The notes beneath the pieces were generated by a model. That model was not told the DNA's origin. It searched no databases and saw nothing but the letters and a program-made list of their open reading frames with translations. Of a DNA stretch of 64,000 bases, positions 1-8,056 are shown piece by piece. The position numbers and the translations under genes are program-made. How positions within the stretch are numbered: the first letter of the stretch is position 1; each line of letters begins with the position of its first letter. The stretch is from Salicibibacter cibarius. Its GTDB lineage: Bacteria; Bacillota; Bacilli; Bacillales; Marinococcaceae. The stretch covers positions 2,108,001 to 2,172,000 of the forward strand of contig NZ_CP054705.1 of NCBI RefSeq assembly GCF_016495725.1, written 5' to 3'.

Positions 1-644
1 AGCGGCAGCGCTTAAATTCAATCGCTGCCGAAAGAATCGGCGAGGAATTGAACCGTTTGTTGCGAAGCCGCGATGCTGCCTTAGGGATGCAATGGTTAGG
101 CGAACAAGGCATTCTTTCGATTTTATGTCCCGAGGCCACACGGTTGCATAAACGTCCCGTTTTTTCAGCGCTGAATAACGTCGATACGCTTGCGGAAAAA
201 TGGGTGGTATTTTTCTATCTGCTCGGGGAGAAAAACGTGGACCACCGCTTGAAAAAATGGCGATTACCGAAAACAATGGCAAAAAAAGCGGAGCGATTGT
301 TTTTTTATACCGAAAAGCGAATGGAGGCCATATGGGATCGGCGGCGTCTTTATGAAGCCGGGGAAACGGTAGCGTTGGCAGCTGAGAAGACAGCGCACGT
401 TCTCTCGGATTCGGTTCCCGGAGGGGAAATAAACGTGAGAAGCTTTTTGGCCGAACTGCCAATTCAAAGCCGGCATGACCTGGCCGTTTCTCCGCTTGAA
501 ATCAGTGCTCATATGAATTGTGAACCGGGGCCATGGCTCGGGGACATGTTGCACGCGTTGGAATTGGCTGTGGTGGACCGTCAGGTGGCAAATGAGCGGA
601 AAGCGTTACTTACTTGGGCAAAGGAGTGTTTTTGTGAAACATGA
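1..644 (+). CDS. cca: CCA-adding enzyme (tRNA nucleotidyltransferase), 3' part only
   Basis: The gene enters from the left edge in frame 3; the window begins inside the protein, with residues reading RQRLNSIAAERIGEELNRLL. This is the ERI..EL..LL segment that follows the head domain in class II CCA-adding enzymes, and it is followed by the typical GIL..LCPE helix. The catalytic DxD head lies outside the window. The family adds or repairs the 3' CCA of tRNAs. The stop overlaps the birA start by 11 bp, so the two are translationally coupled, and cca-birA is also the order in B. subtilis. Identification rests on the C-terminal half only. Confidence 0.85.
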   Translation, partial: RQRLNSIAAERIGEELNRLLRSRDAALGMQWLGEQGILSILCPEATRLHKRPVFSALNNVDTLAEKWVVFFYLLGEKNVDHRLKKWRLPKTMAKKAERLFFYTEKRMEAIWDRRRLYEAGETVALAAEKTAHVLSDSVPGGEINVRSFLAELPIQSRHDLAVSPLEISAHMNCEPGPWLGDMLHALELAVVDRQVANERKALLTWAKECFCET

Positions 645-1602
645 TCTGTTGCAAGTGTTAACGGAAATGAAGGACGGTTATGTTTCCGGACAGCAAATAA
701 GCGACCGCTTAGGCGTGAGTCGAACGGCAGTGTGGAAACATATGGAGGATTTGCGCAAAGAAGGGTATGTGATTGAAGCCATTCCCAGGAAAGGCTATCA
801 ATTGAAAGCACGCCCGGAAACATTAAGCGAAGCTGAAATCAAAGCGGGTTTATCGACAAACAAGATTGGGCAGACAACTTTTTATAAATCGAAAGTGACG
901 TCGACGCAAACGCTTGCAAAAGAAGCATATCGTGAAGGCACTCCCCACGGAACAGCGATCGTTGCCAGTGAACAAACAGGTGGCAGGGGACGGATGGAAC
1001 GGCCCTGGCAATCGCCGGAACAGACGAGCATTAGTGTATCCATCGTTGTCAAACCGGACATTTCGATTAGAGAAGCCCCGCAGTTAACATTAGTGACCGC
1101 GGTGGCGGCAGCAGAAGCGTTGGAACAGATGACCCAACTTCCCGTGCAGATCAAATGGCCGAACGATATTTATATAAATAACCGAAAAGTTTCAGGCATT
1201 TTGACGGAAATGCAAGCGGAAGCGGAAGTGGACAAAATACAAATGATGATCGTCGGGATCGGTCTGAACATTAATCAAAAACAAGCCCACTTTCCCGAGG
1301 ATCTCCGGGAAAAAGCGACGTCATTATACGTGGAAAGCGGAAAGGAATGGCCGCGGGCATATATTTTGCAAGCTTTGTTTATCGCTTTTGAAAAATGGTA
1401 TGACACGTGGATGGAACATGGATTTGATCATATTCGCGAAACGTGGGAAAAATACGCGGCGCTTTATGAGCGGCCGGTAAAAGCCATGCAGGGCAATAAA
1501 ACCGTCGTCGGGCACATGATAGGCATTAATCGTGAAGGCGTCTTGCAATTAAAGGATCAACATGGGGAGGTTCATTTGATATACAGCGGTGATTTGGAAT
1601 AA
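634..1602 (+). CDS. birA: Bifunctional biotin ligase / biotin operon repressor BirA
   Basis: 322 aa, the normal family length. The N-terminal HTH (GYVSGQQISDRLGVSRTAVW) binds the biotin operator. The ligase domain has the ATP/biotin loop GGRGRMERPW at about residue 115 and the KWPNDIYINNRKVSGIL motif, and a C-terminal SH3-like domain follows. The protein charges acetyl-CoA and pyruvate carboxylases with biotin and represses bio genes when loaded with biotinyl-AMP. I chose GTG 634, not the longer open frame from 520, because AAGGAG lies 7 nt upstream and the protein then starts at the HTH. It overlaps cca by 11 bp. panC follows after 18 bp, so cca-birA-panC look like one transcript. Confidence 0.95.
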   Translation: MKHDLLQVLTEMKDGYVSGQQISDRLGVSRTAVWKHMEDLRKEGYVIEAIPRKGYQLKARPETLSEAEIKAGLSTNKIGQTTFYKSKVTSTQTLAKEAYREGTPHGTAIVASEQTGGRGRMERPWQSPEQTSISVSIVVKPDISIREAPQLTLVTAVAAAEALEQMTQLPVQIKWPNDIYINNRKVSGILTEMQAEAEVDKIQMMIVGIGLNINQKQAHFPEDLREKATSLYVESGKEWPRAYILQALFIAFEKWYDTWMEHGFDHIRETWEKYAALYERPVKAMQGNKTVVGHMIGINREGVLQLKDQHGEVHLIYSGDLE

Positions 1603-1620
1603 TCCAAAGGAGGAACGAGG

Positions 1621-2472
1621 ATGCTTATTTGCCGAACAAAAAAAGAATGGCAGAACTGTCGTGATCAAATGGAGGGAAATGGTTCCATTGCCCTCGTTCC
1701 GACAATGGGGGCGTTGCATCAAGGGCATCTGCAGTTGGTGAAGCAAGCAAAGGCCGATCATGACCAATTGGTTATGACGATTTTCGTCAATCCCTTACAG
1801 TTTGGGGAAGGGGAGGATTATGACCATTATCCCAGGCAGGAAGAGGCGGATATTGAAAAAGCAAAAGCAGCAGGTGTCGACGTCCTTTGGTTGCCGTCGG
1901 TGGACGATATTTATCCACGTGATCCGGCTGTAACCGTTAGGGTAGGCAAAATGAGCGAACGTCTTTGTGGGCGTCACCGTCCCGGCCATTTTGACGGCAT
2001 GGCGACGGTTGTTATGAAATTTTTACAACTAATTCGGCCTGACGCTGCTTATTTTGGAAAAAAAGACGGCCAGCAACTCGCGATTTTAACGCGCATGTGT
2101 GAGGATTTTCATTTAGACGTTACCGTTGTAGGCGGAGAAACGGTTCGAGAAGATGACGGCTTGGCGCTTTCCTCCCGAAACGTATTTTTAAGCGAGAACG
2201 AACGAAAGGAAGCGCCTTTTTTATACAAAAGCTTACAAGAAGGCTATGAACGGTTTCGTCAACAGAAGGAAAGCCCGGTGAAAACAGAGCGTGAGATCAT
2301 TGCCGAGCTCTCCGAACGTATTACCGCTTCCATCGATTACGTGGAGCTTTTGACATACCCGAGCCTGGAGCCGTCAGATGAAAATGACACGGACGAACAG
2401 CTCATTCTCGCCGCTGCCGTTCGCTATCCGCAAGCGCGTTTGATTGACAATGTAATTTTTGAGCGGGATTAA
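1621..2472 (+). CDS. panC: Pantoate-beta-alanine ligase
   Basis: 283 aa. It carries the nucleotidyl-transferase signature PTMGALHQGH near residue 28, FVNPLQF, CGRHRPGHFDGMATVVMKF, and ALSSRNVFL. It condenses pantoate and beta-alanine with ATP to pantothenate, the last step toward vitamin B5 and CoA, in the cytosol. AAAGGAGG lies 7 nt before ATG 1621. In B. subtilis the order is birA-panB-panC-panD-dinG. Here panC directly follows birA with no panB, and a repeat array stands where panD would be, so pantoate and beta-alanine must come from genes elsewhere or from uptake. Confidence 0.95.
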   Translation: MLICRTKKEWQNCRDQMEGNGSIALVPTMGALHQGHLQLVKQAKADHDQLVMTIFVNPLQFGEGEDYDHYPRQEEADIEKAKAAGVDVLWLPSVDDIYPRDPAVTVRVGKMSERLCGRHRPGHFDGMATVVMKFLQLIRPDAAYFGKKDGQQLAILTRMCEDFHLDVTVVGGETVREDDGLALSSRNVFLSENERKEAPFLYKSLQEGYERFRQQKESPVKTEREIIAELSERITASIDYVELLTYPSLEPSDENDTDEQLILAAAVRYPQARLIDNVIFERD

Positions 2473-2487
2473 CCTTCAGCGCACCCA

Positions 2488-2941
2488 CCGCTTAAGGGAT
2501 TACTATGTCACTTGTTCCTCTCGGAGCAGCTCGATCTCCGTTAAAGGGATTACTATGACTCACTTGTTCCTCTCGGAGCAGCTCGATCTCCGTTAGAGGG
2601 ATTACTATGCCTCACTTGTTCCTCTTGGAGCAGCTCGATCTCCGTTAAAGGGATAACTATGCCTTACTTGTTCCTCTCGGAACAGCTCGATCTCCATTAA
2701 AGGGATAACTATGCCTTACTTGTTCCTTTCAGAGCAGCTCGATCTCCGTTAAAGGGATTACTATGACTCACTTGTTCCTCTCGGAGCAGCTCGATCTCCG
2801 TTAGAGGGATTACTATGACTCACTTGTTCCTTTCAGAGCAGCTCGATCTCCGTTAAAGGGATTACTATGACTTACTTGTTCCTCTCGGAGCATCGCGCCC
2901 TCTGTTAGAGGGATTACTCTGCTCTTCTTGTTCCTCCCCGG
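2488..2941. repeat. Array A: about nine tandem 52-bp hairpin repeats
   Basis: The motif [C/T]TC[GA]GAGCAGCTCGATCTCC recurs exactly every 52 bp (anchors at 2521, 2573, 2625, 2677, 2729, 2781, 2833, 2885 and about 2937). Most units can fold as TTCCTCTCGGAG - CAGCTCGAT - CTCCG-TT-AGAGGGA: a two-part stem with a 9-nt loop, then a roughly 17-nt spacer. The stem covaries: CCTCT faces AGAGG in three units and CCTTT faces AAAGG in two. Copy 4 (CGGAA/CTCCA) and a few CCTCT/AAAGG pairs break it. Spacers are conserved between units, so this is not a CRISPR. The array fills the whole panC-dinG gap. Confidence 0.9.
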
Positions 2942-3008
2942 GAAATTGCCGGTATGACGATCACGACGCTTTATGATAAAATGTAGACATTGAATAGCGA
3001 AGAATGAT

Positions 3009-5837
3009 GTGATGATTGCCATGAACATAGATAAACCGAATAAATTCATTGTGATTGACGTGGAAACGACGGGGAATCGCCCGCGGGACGGCGACCGGAT
3101 CATCGAAATAGGTCTGGCTGTTGTCGATAATGGTCAAGTCATGAAGACGTTCTCTTCTTTTGTGTCTTGTGATCGGCAAATCCCCTCTTTCGTTAGCCGG
3201 CTTACAGGCATAACAGAGAATGACATAATAGATGCTCCGTCATTTTCGGAGTTGGCGCCTTCTATTTTAGAGGATTTGGATGGCGCTTGTTTGGTCGCCC
3301 ATCATATTGATTTTGATTTACAATTTTTGAATAATGAGCTCGTTGCAGCCGGTTATGAAGCATTCCGGGGCCACATGTTGGATACGGTGGAAATGGCGCG
3401 TATGCTCTATCCGGCGCTTGATGGTTATCGGTTACCGTCACTGGCGGAGCAATTCAACCTGTCTCACGAGAACCCTCATCGTGCCGGAAGTGATGCCGAA
3501 GTTACGGCTCATCTTTTGCTTCTGATGTTGAAAAAAATGTATACATTGCCCCATGTCACGTTGCAACAGCTTGAAGCTTGTACCTCTGATATGTATAAAG
3601 GCTTGCAATTATGCGTATACGATGCGATGAAAATGGCGAGAACACGCCATCAAAAGAACGACAGTGCCTATGACATTTATCAAGATTTTGCCTTGAAAAA
3701 GCAAACAGACACCCGAACGGAACCGAAAGCGTCAATCGCGTTTAATGCCGAAAATTTTTTCGGAACGAACGGTGCCCTCGCGAGTGTTTCTTCTTCGTTT
3801 GAACATCGCAACGGCCAAGTGGATATGTCCGATCACGTCTATGCTTGTTTTGCGGACGCCAAGCACCTTATCGCGGAGGCGGCAACCGGCACGGGGAAAA
3901 CGCTGGCTTACTTGTATCCTGCCGTTTCCAAGAGCAGAGAGAAAAATCGTCCGGTCGTGATCGCGACGGAAACCGTTGCTTTACAGCAGCAAATTAAAGA
4001 TCGGGACGTGCCTTTATTGGAAAAAGGACTTGACCTTCCGATTGAAGCGACCGTGCTGAAGGGGCGCAGCCATTATCTATGCTTGCAAAAATTCGCCCAT
4101 TTTTTGGAACAGATAAGAGGGACGAGACAAGCATCTTACGATGAACAATTGAGTACTGCCCAGATTTTGATTTGGTTAACGGAGACGGAAACAGGCGACG
4201 TGGAGGAGCTTAATTTGCCAAACGGGGGATATGCCCTTTGGGACGAATTAAAAAGCGACCCGGAATCTTGCACCCATTCGAATTGCACTTTTTTCTCCCG
4301 TTGTTTTTATCCGAGAGCCAAGGACAACGCCAGACAGGCAGATATCATTATTACGAATCATGCGCTCTTGTTCACTGACCATTTTCAAGGAACGCGCACG
4401 CTCCCTGCCTATGACTATTTGGTCGTGGATGAAGCCCATCATTTGGAAGAAGCTGCGGGGCGTCATTTGGGAGCAACCATTAGCTACCAACATTTTATGC
4501 GTTTGTACAATCAATTTGGGGTACAGGAACACGCTGGATTATTTGCCGATATTTCCGTTTTAATCGATCGCCATTTCACTGTGGTTTCCGCCGATTGGCT
4601 GAGGGAACGCAAACAGGAATTGCAATCGCTGCACCATGAATGGAATCAATTGTTTATCGCTTTGCAATCGGCGATTGTAAAAAAAGACAAACGGCAAAAA
4701 AGCGACGTCTATATCCCCGAAGACGTAGTCAATGCTCATGTGTTTGATGTATGGAAGCGGACGGAAGCAGGAGGAAGCGATGTCATTCGTGCCTGGCGTT
4801 CGTTCATTCGCACGTTCAAAAAAGAGGCGCTTGTGCCTGCGGAAGAAACATTGCTTCAAAAAGTGAATACGCTCTGTAACGATTTGGAGGAAGCGCAAAA
4901 GACATTGGCATCGCTCTTAACTTCCGAAGAAAAAAACGAAGTGTACTGGGCAGAAAGCGATGCCAATAAGCGCCCGGATCGTTTACGGCTGTACCGTAGA
5001 CCAATAAATATTAGCGAGCAACTTGCCGATGAATTTTTTTCAAACACGAAAAGCATTGTTCTCACCTCGGCAACCCTTACCGTGAAAGGGTCTTTTCAAT
5101 ATACGATCGATCAACTCGGATTAACCAACGCGCAGCCGGAATGTTTGCAGCTGCCTTCTCCTTTTCAGTATGAGAAACAAGCGCAGTTGCTCGTCCCTGA
5201 AGATTTTCCGGAAATCCGCCAGGACGGAGAAGAACGTTTTACGGAAGCAGCCGCTCACTTTCTTTGTTCGCTTACATCTCGTGTCAACGGCCGGATGCTC
5301 GTCTTGTTCACCTCCCATCAAATGGTAAAAGACGTGTCCCAAATGATAAAGCCGCATATGCAAGATTTGAACTACTCCCTCTTTGCTCAAGGCGTGAGCG
5401 GGGATAATCGTTCCAAACTTGTGAAACAGTTCCGGAGTCACGAGCGATCGATTTTAATGGGTACGACGACATTTTGGGAGGGCATTGATTTGCCGGGGGA
5501 AGACGTCCGGGCGCTCATTATCGTACGTTTGCCTTTCGCCCCGCCGGATGATCCGGTATACATGGCAAAAGCAAAACAGATTGAAGCAGATGGGGGCAGT
5601 GCATTTAGCCGACTTGCATTGCCTCGGGCGGTTCTCCGTTTTAAACAAGGTTTCGGACGTTTGATTCGTACAAAAAGGGACCGCGGACTTGTCTTTGTTT
5701 TAGACAAGCGACTGATCCAAGCCCGTTATGGAAAGGTGTTTTTGCGCTCCTTGCCGACATTGCCGAGTCTTTTCGCGCCTTCGGAACAATTGCTGGCACG
5801 CGCCGAGGAATTTTATCACGGTGGTAAGCGCCCGTAA
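3009..5837 (+). CDS. dinG: DinG-family helicase with N-terminal 3'-5' exonuclease domain
   Basis: 942 aa. An N-terminal DEDD exonuclease domain (IDVETTG near residue 18, RAGSDAEVTAHLL near 155) is followed by an XPD-type superfamily 2 helicase: Walker A ATGTGKT near 294, VVDEAHH near 473, and the C-terminal GTTTFWEGIDLPGE and GFGRLIRTKRDRG motifs. Four cysteines (about 357, 421, 426 and 431) lie where XPD proteins bind a 4Fe-4S cluster, so a cluster is likely but not proven. The role is in DNA repair and replication-fork processing. The start is uncertain: GTG 3009, ATG 3012 and ATG 3021 are all possible and none has a strong ribosome binding site. Confidence 0.93.
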   Translation: MMIAMNIDKPNKFIVIDVETTGNRPRDGDRIIEIGLAVVDNGQVMKTFSSFVSCDRQIPSFVSRLTGITENDIIDAPSFSELAPSILEDLDGACLVAHHIDFDLQFLNNELVAAGYEAFRGHMLDTVEMARMLYPALDGYRLPSLAEQFNLSHENPHRAGSDAEVTAHLLLLMLKKMYTLPHVTLQQLEACTSDMYKGLQLCVYDAMKMARTRHQKNDSAYDIYQDFALKKQTDTRTEPKASIAFNAENFFGTNGALASVSSSFEHRNGQVDMSDHVYACFADAKHLIAEAATGTGKTLAYLYPAVSKSREKNRPVVIATETVALQQQIKDRDVPLLEKGLDLPIEATVLKGRSHYLCLQKFAHFLEQIRGTRQASYDEQLSTAQILIWLTETETGDVEELNLPNGGYALWDELKSDPESCTHSNCTFFSRCFYPRAKDNARQADIIITNHALLFTDHFQGTRTLPAYDYLVVDEAHHLEEAAGRHLGATISYQHFMRLYNQFGVQEHAGLFADISVLIDRHFTVVSADWLRERKQELQSLHHEWNQLFIALQSAIVKKDKRQKSDVYIPEDVVNAHVFDVWKRTEAGGSDVIRAWRSFIRTFKKEALVPAEETLLQKVNTLCNDLEEAQKTLASLLTSEEKNEVYWAESDANKRPDRLRLYRRPINISEQLADEFFSNTKSIVLTSATLTVKGSFQYTIDQLGLTNAQPECLQLPSPFQYEKQAQLLVPEDFPEIRQDGEERFTEAAAHFLCSLTSRVNGRMLVLFTSHQMVKDVSQMIKPHMQDLNYSLFAQGVSGDNRSKLVKQFRSHERSILMGTTTFWEGIDLPGEDVRALIIVRLPFAPPDDPVYMAKAKQIEADGGSAFSRLALPRAVLRFKQGFGRLIRTKRDRGLVFVLDKRLIQARYGKVFLRSLPTLPSLFAPSEQLLARAEEFYHGGKRP

Positions 5838-5839
5838 AA

Positions 5840-5925
5840 CTCCCGCTTCAACCCCGTAAGCGGGAGATAACGGGCGACTAACACCCTGATTCGTTCAACT
5901 AACCATCAGAGGAACCCCACCTCTG
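5840..5925. other. Two hairpins between dinG and mtaD
   Basis: CTCCCGCTT/AAGCGGGAG (5840-5866, 9-bp arms) and ATCAGAGG/CCTCTGAT (about 5906-5925) lie 40 bp apart. Neither is followed by a T-run on either strand, so they are poor intrinsic terminators. They may be a dinG 3' processing structure or a small dispersed element. Confidence 0.5.
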
Positions 5926-5960
5926 ATTGAAGTTTCACTTTATCAGGAGGATGAGTCCCG

Positions 5961-7256
5961 ATGACACGCCCATATGTGGTAACGAATGTAACGATTATCG
6001 ACGCAGTGCGGATAATACCCGAAGGTTTTATCAAAGTAAAAGACAAAAAAATTGTTGCAGTCGGAGAGGGCATGCCGCCGCCCGAAGACGGATGGGATCG
6101 TATAGACGGACAAAAGAAAACCCTCATGCCCGGGCTTGTCAATACCCACGGCCATACACCGATGACATTGCTCAGGGGAATAAGTGATGATTTGCCCCTT
6201 GAGCGTTGGCTAAACGAAAAAATATGGCCCGCAGAAGCTGCATTGGGTGATGAAAGTGCCGCTGCCGGAACGGCACTCGCGATCGTTGAAATGATTCGGT
6301 CCGGTACGACTTGTTTTGCCGATATGTACCATCTCAATTGGGAAGGAACGGCGGTGTTGACGGAGGAATCGGGCATGAAAGCTTCTCTCGCGCGTGGAAT
6401 GATTGCTTTCGGCTCAAAGCAAGCGCAACGGGAAAAGCTGAAAACGGCCATTGATTACGCGAAATCCTGCCAAACGTCGACGAGCGGACGTCTACGGGGC
6501 GCGATTTTCCCTCATGCCCCTTACACGTGCCCGCTAGAATTTTTGCGTGATGCTAAAGCAAAAGCGGAGGAAGCATTCCTGCCTTTTCACATTCACATTG
6601 CCGAAACACGCAAGGAAGTAAACGAACACGAAGCAAAGCATGGCTTACCCCCTGTCGCTCACCTTTTGGAGGAAGGCATCTTGACGGAAGGGTCACTCGC
6701 CGTGCATGCGGTCCATATTAGCGATTCGGAAATCACGGGGCTGAAAGAAAACGGCGTCCACGTCTCCCATAATCCGCAAAGCAATTTAAAATTGGGGTCG
6801 GGGATCGCGCCGTTGCCCCAACTGTTGAACCAACATATTCCCGTTTCCCTCGGCACGGACAGTGCAGCTTCGAATAACACGTTGGATCTATTTGATGAAA
6901 TGCGACAAGCGGCGATGGTTCATAAAGGCTTGCAAGAAGAAGCGAACGCGACGGATGCGCAAACGATTGTGAAAATGGCAACGGTCAACGGCGCAAACAC
7001 GCTCGGCTTTTCCGGCGCGGGATTGATTGCAGAGGGCTATGATGCCGATTTTATTTTCATTAATAGCGATCAAGCACACATGATCCCGCGCATCAATTAC
7101 GGAACACTCGTTTATTCCGCTTCAGGACGGGATGTTACCGACGTTTTCGTTGAAGGGAAACCTCTCATGCGTGATGGCAGACTTCTCACTGTGGATGAGG
7201 AAAAGATTCGCCATGAAGCGATGGATACTTCAGCAAGGCTTTTTGCCGGTCGTTAA
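5961..7256 (+). CDS. mtaD: 5-methylthioadenosine/S-adenosylhomocysteine deaminase (amidohydrolase)
   Basis: 431 aa, amidohydrolase superfamily. Metal ligands are visible: HGH at residues 63-65 (NTHGHTPMTLLRG), HIHIAET near 209, HAVHIS, and the Asp of GTDSAASNN near 299. The spacing matches the SsnA/MtaD group that deaminates SAH, MTA or adenosine to inosyl products in methionine salvage. AGGAGG lies 11 nt before ATG 5961. The gene sits between dinG and ypmB, where B. subtilis has ypmA, so it is probably an insertion into an otherwise conserved block. Exact substrate cannot be told from sequence. Confidence 0.85.
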   Translation: MTRPYVVTNVTIIDAVRIIPEGFIKVKDKKIVAVGEGMPPPEDGWDRIDGQKKTLMPGLVNTHGHTPMTLLRGISDDLPLERWLNEKIWPAEAALGDESAAAGTALAIVEMIRSGTTCFADMYHLNWEGTAVLTEESGMKASLARGMIAFGSKQAQREKLKTAIDYAKSCQTSTSGRLRGAIFPHAPYTCPLEFLRDAKAKAEEAFLPFHIHIAETRKEVNEHEAKHGLPPVAHLLEEGILTEGSLAVHAVHISDSEITGLKENGVHVSHNPQSNLKLGSGIAPLPQLLNQHIPVSLGTDSAASNNTLDLFDEMRQAAMVHKGLQEEANATDAQTIVKMATVNGANTLGFSGAGLIAEGYDADFIFINSDQAHMIPRINYGTLVYSASGRDVTDVFVEGKPLMRDGRLLTVDEEKIRHEAMDTSARLFAGR

Positions 7257-7267
7257 TCAAAAAAATG

Positions 7268-7290
7268 AAAGGCTGCATGGAACAGCCTTT
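7268..7290 (+). terminator. Hairpin after mtaD
   Basis: AAAGGCTG/CAGCCTTT, 8-bp arms with a 7-nt loop, starting 12 nt after the mtaD stop. It lacks a clear T-run, so termination would be weak. Confidence 0.4.
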
Positions 7291-7349
7291 CGTGTGCGGG
7301 CGTATTTTTTATTTCTCCCTAAAAGAGAGCAGTCTTATTATGTGCAACG

Positions 7350-7401
7350 GAGGGGCGGCGCTTACGAAGAAAATCACGGCAAAGGTGCAAGTCCGTCCCT
7401 C
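7350..7401 (+). promoter_or_regulatory. Possible structured leader upstream of ypmB
   Basis: GAGGGGCGG (7350-7358) pairs with CCGTCCCTC (7393-7401) in a 9-bp stem with one wobble, closing a 34-nt loop with purine-rich stretches. It lies 57 nt before the ypmB start. I cannot assign it to a known riboswitch class: no SAM-I, SAH or c-di-GMP consensus was recognisable. Confidence 0.35.
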
Positions 7402-7457
7402 ATTTGGGAAGTTTGACAGCTACTAAAAGAAAGGATCGATCAGTTGGGAGGTGCGCG

Positions 7458-7949
7458 ATGCGGAGTTGGATCATTTTGGGCGTTGTTATCCTTGTTCTTT
7501 TATTAGGGTTGGGTGTGTATGGATTTTTCCAAACCATTGAAGCCCCGAAAGAAGAACAAAAAGAAGCAGTTGCATGGCTCGTTTCGGAGGATGAAGACGC
7601 GGAAACATTTGACGACTTCCATGTATTTTTCGGGATGGAAACGATCTATGTTGCCACGACAACGCAAACAGACGGCGACCAATATTATTGGTTTTATGAC
7701 GATAGCTATGAACAGATCGAACGCGTCCCCCTTGCCGACGTAATGGATGAGGAGACGGTTATTGATGGCGTTCGTTCCGAGCATGGAGACATCGACTTAC
7801 GAGAAGTCCGTATCGGTTACGAGGAAGAGGAAACTGTCTACGAACTCATCTATACGGATGCAGACAACACGCTTTATTATGACTATTATACAGCGGAAGA
7901 CGGAGAATCATTCAAACGGTACCGTCTGTCCGGCAGCGGTGAGGCCTAA
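7458..7949 (+). CDS. ypmB: YpmB-like membrane-anchored protein (DUF5590)
   Basis: 163 aa. One N-terminal membrane helix (residues 3-23) is followed by a strongly acidic extracytoplasmic domain with a peptidase-propeptide-like beta fold (YYWFYDDSYEQIERVPLADV). Function is unknown. It is recognised by its position directly before aspB, as in B. subtilis, and by its size. GGGAGGTG lies 4 nt before ATG 7458; the open frame extends upstream to 7404, but that part has no ribosome binding site. The acid-rich exterior fits a salt-adapted cell. Confidence 0.8.
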   Translation: MRSWIILGVVILVLLLGLGVYGFFQTIEAPKEEQKEAVAWLVSEDEDAETFDDFHVFFGMETIYVATTTQTDGDQYYWFYDDSYEQIERVPLADVMDEETVIDGVRSEHGDIDLREVRIGYEEEETVYELIYTDADNTLYYDYYTAEDGESFKRYRLSGSGEA

Positions 7950-8056
7950 AAAGCATACAGGGGGCACAACACGCATTTTCGGGTGTTGCAGTTCATCTTG
8001 TCATTGCGTACACTTTAAGTAAGAAAGTCGGCTAAAGGGCTAAAAGGAGGAACGAC

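Noticed and set aside
2488-2941. CRISPR array or coding repeats
   Set aside because: Spacers are conserved between units, and no frame stays open because 52 is not a multiple of three.
7350-7401. SAM or SAH riboswitch
   Set aside because: Searched by eye for the K-turn and core blocks because mtaD is adjacent; not found.
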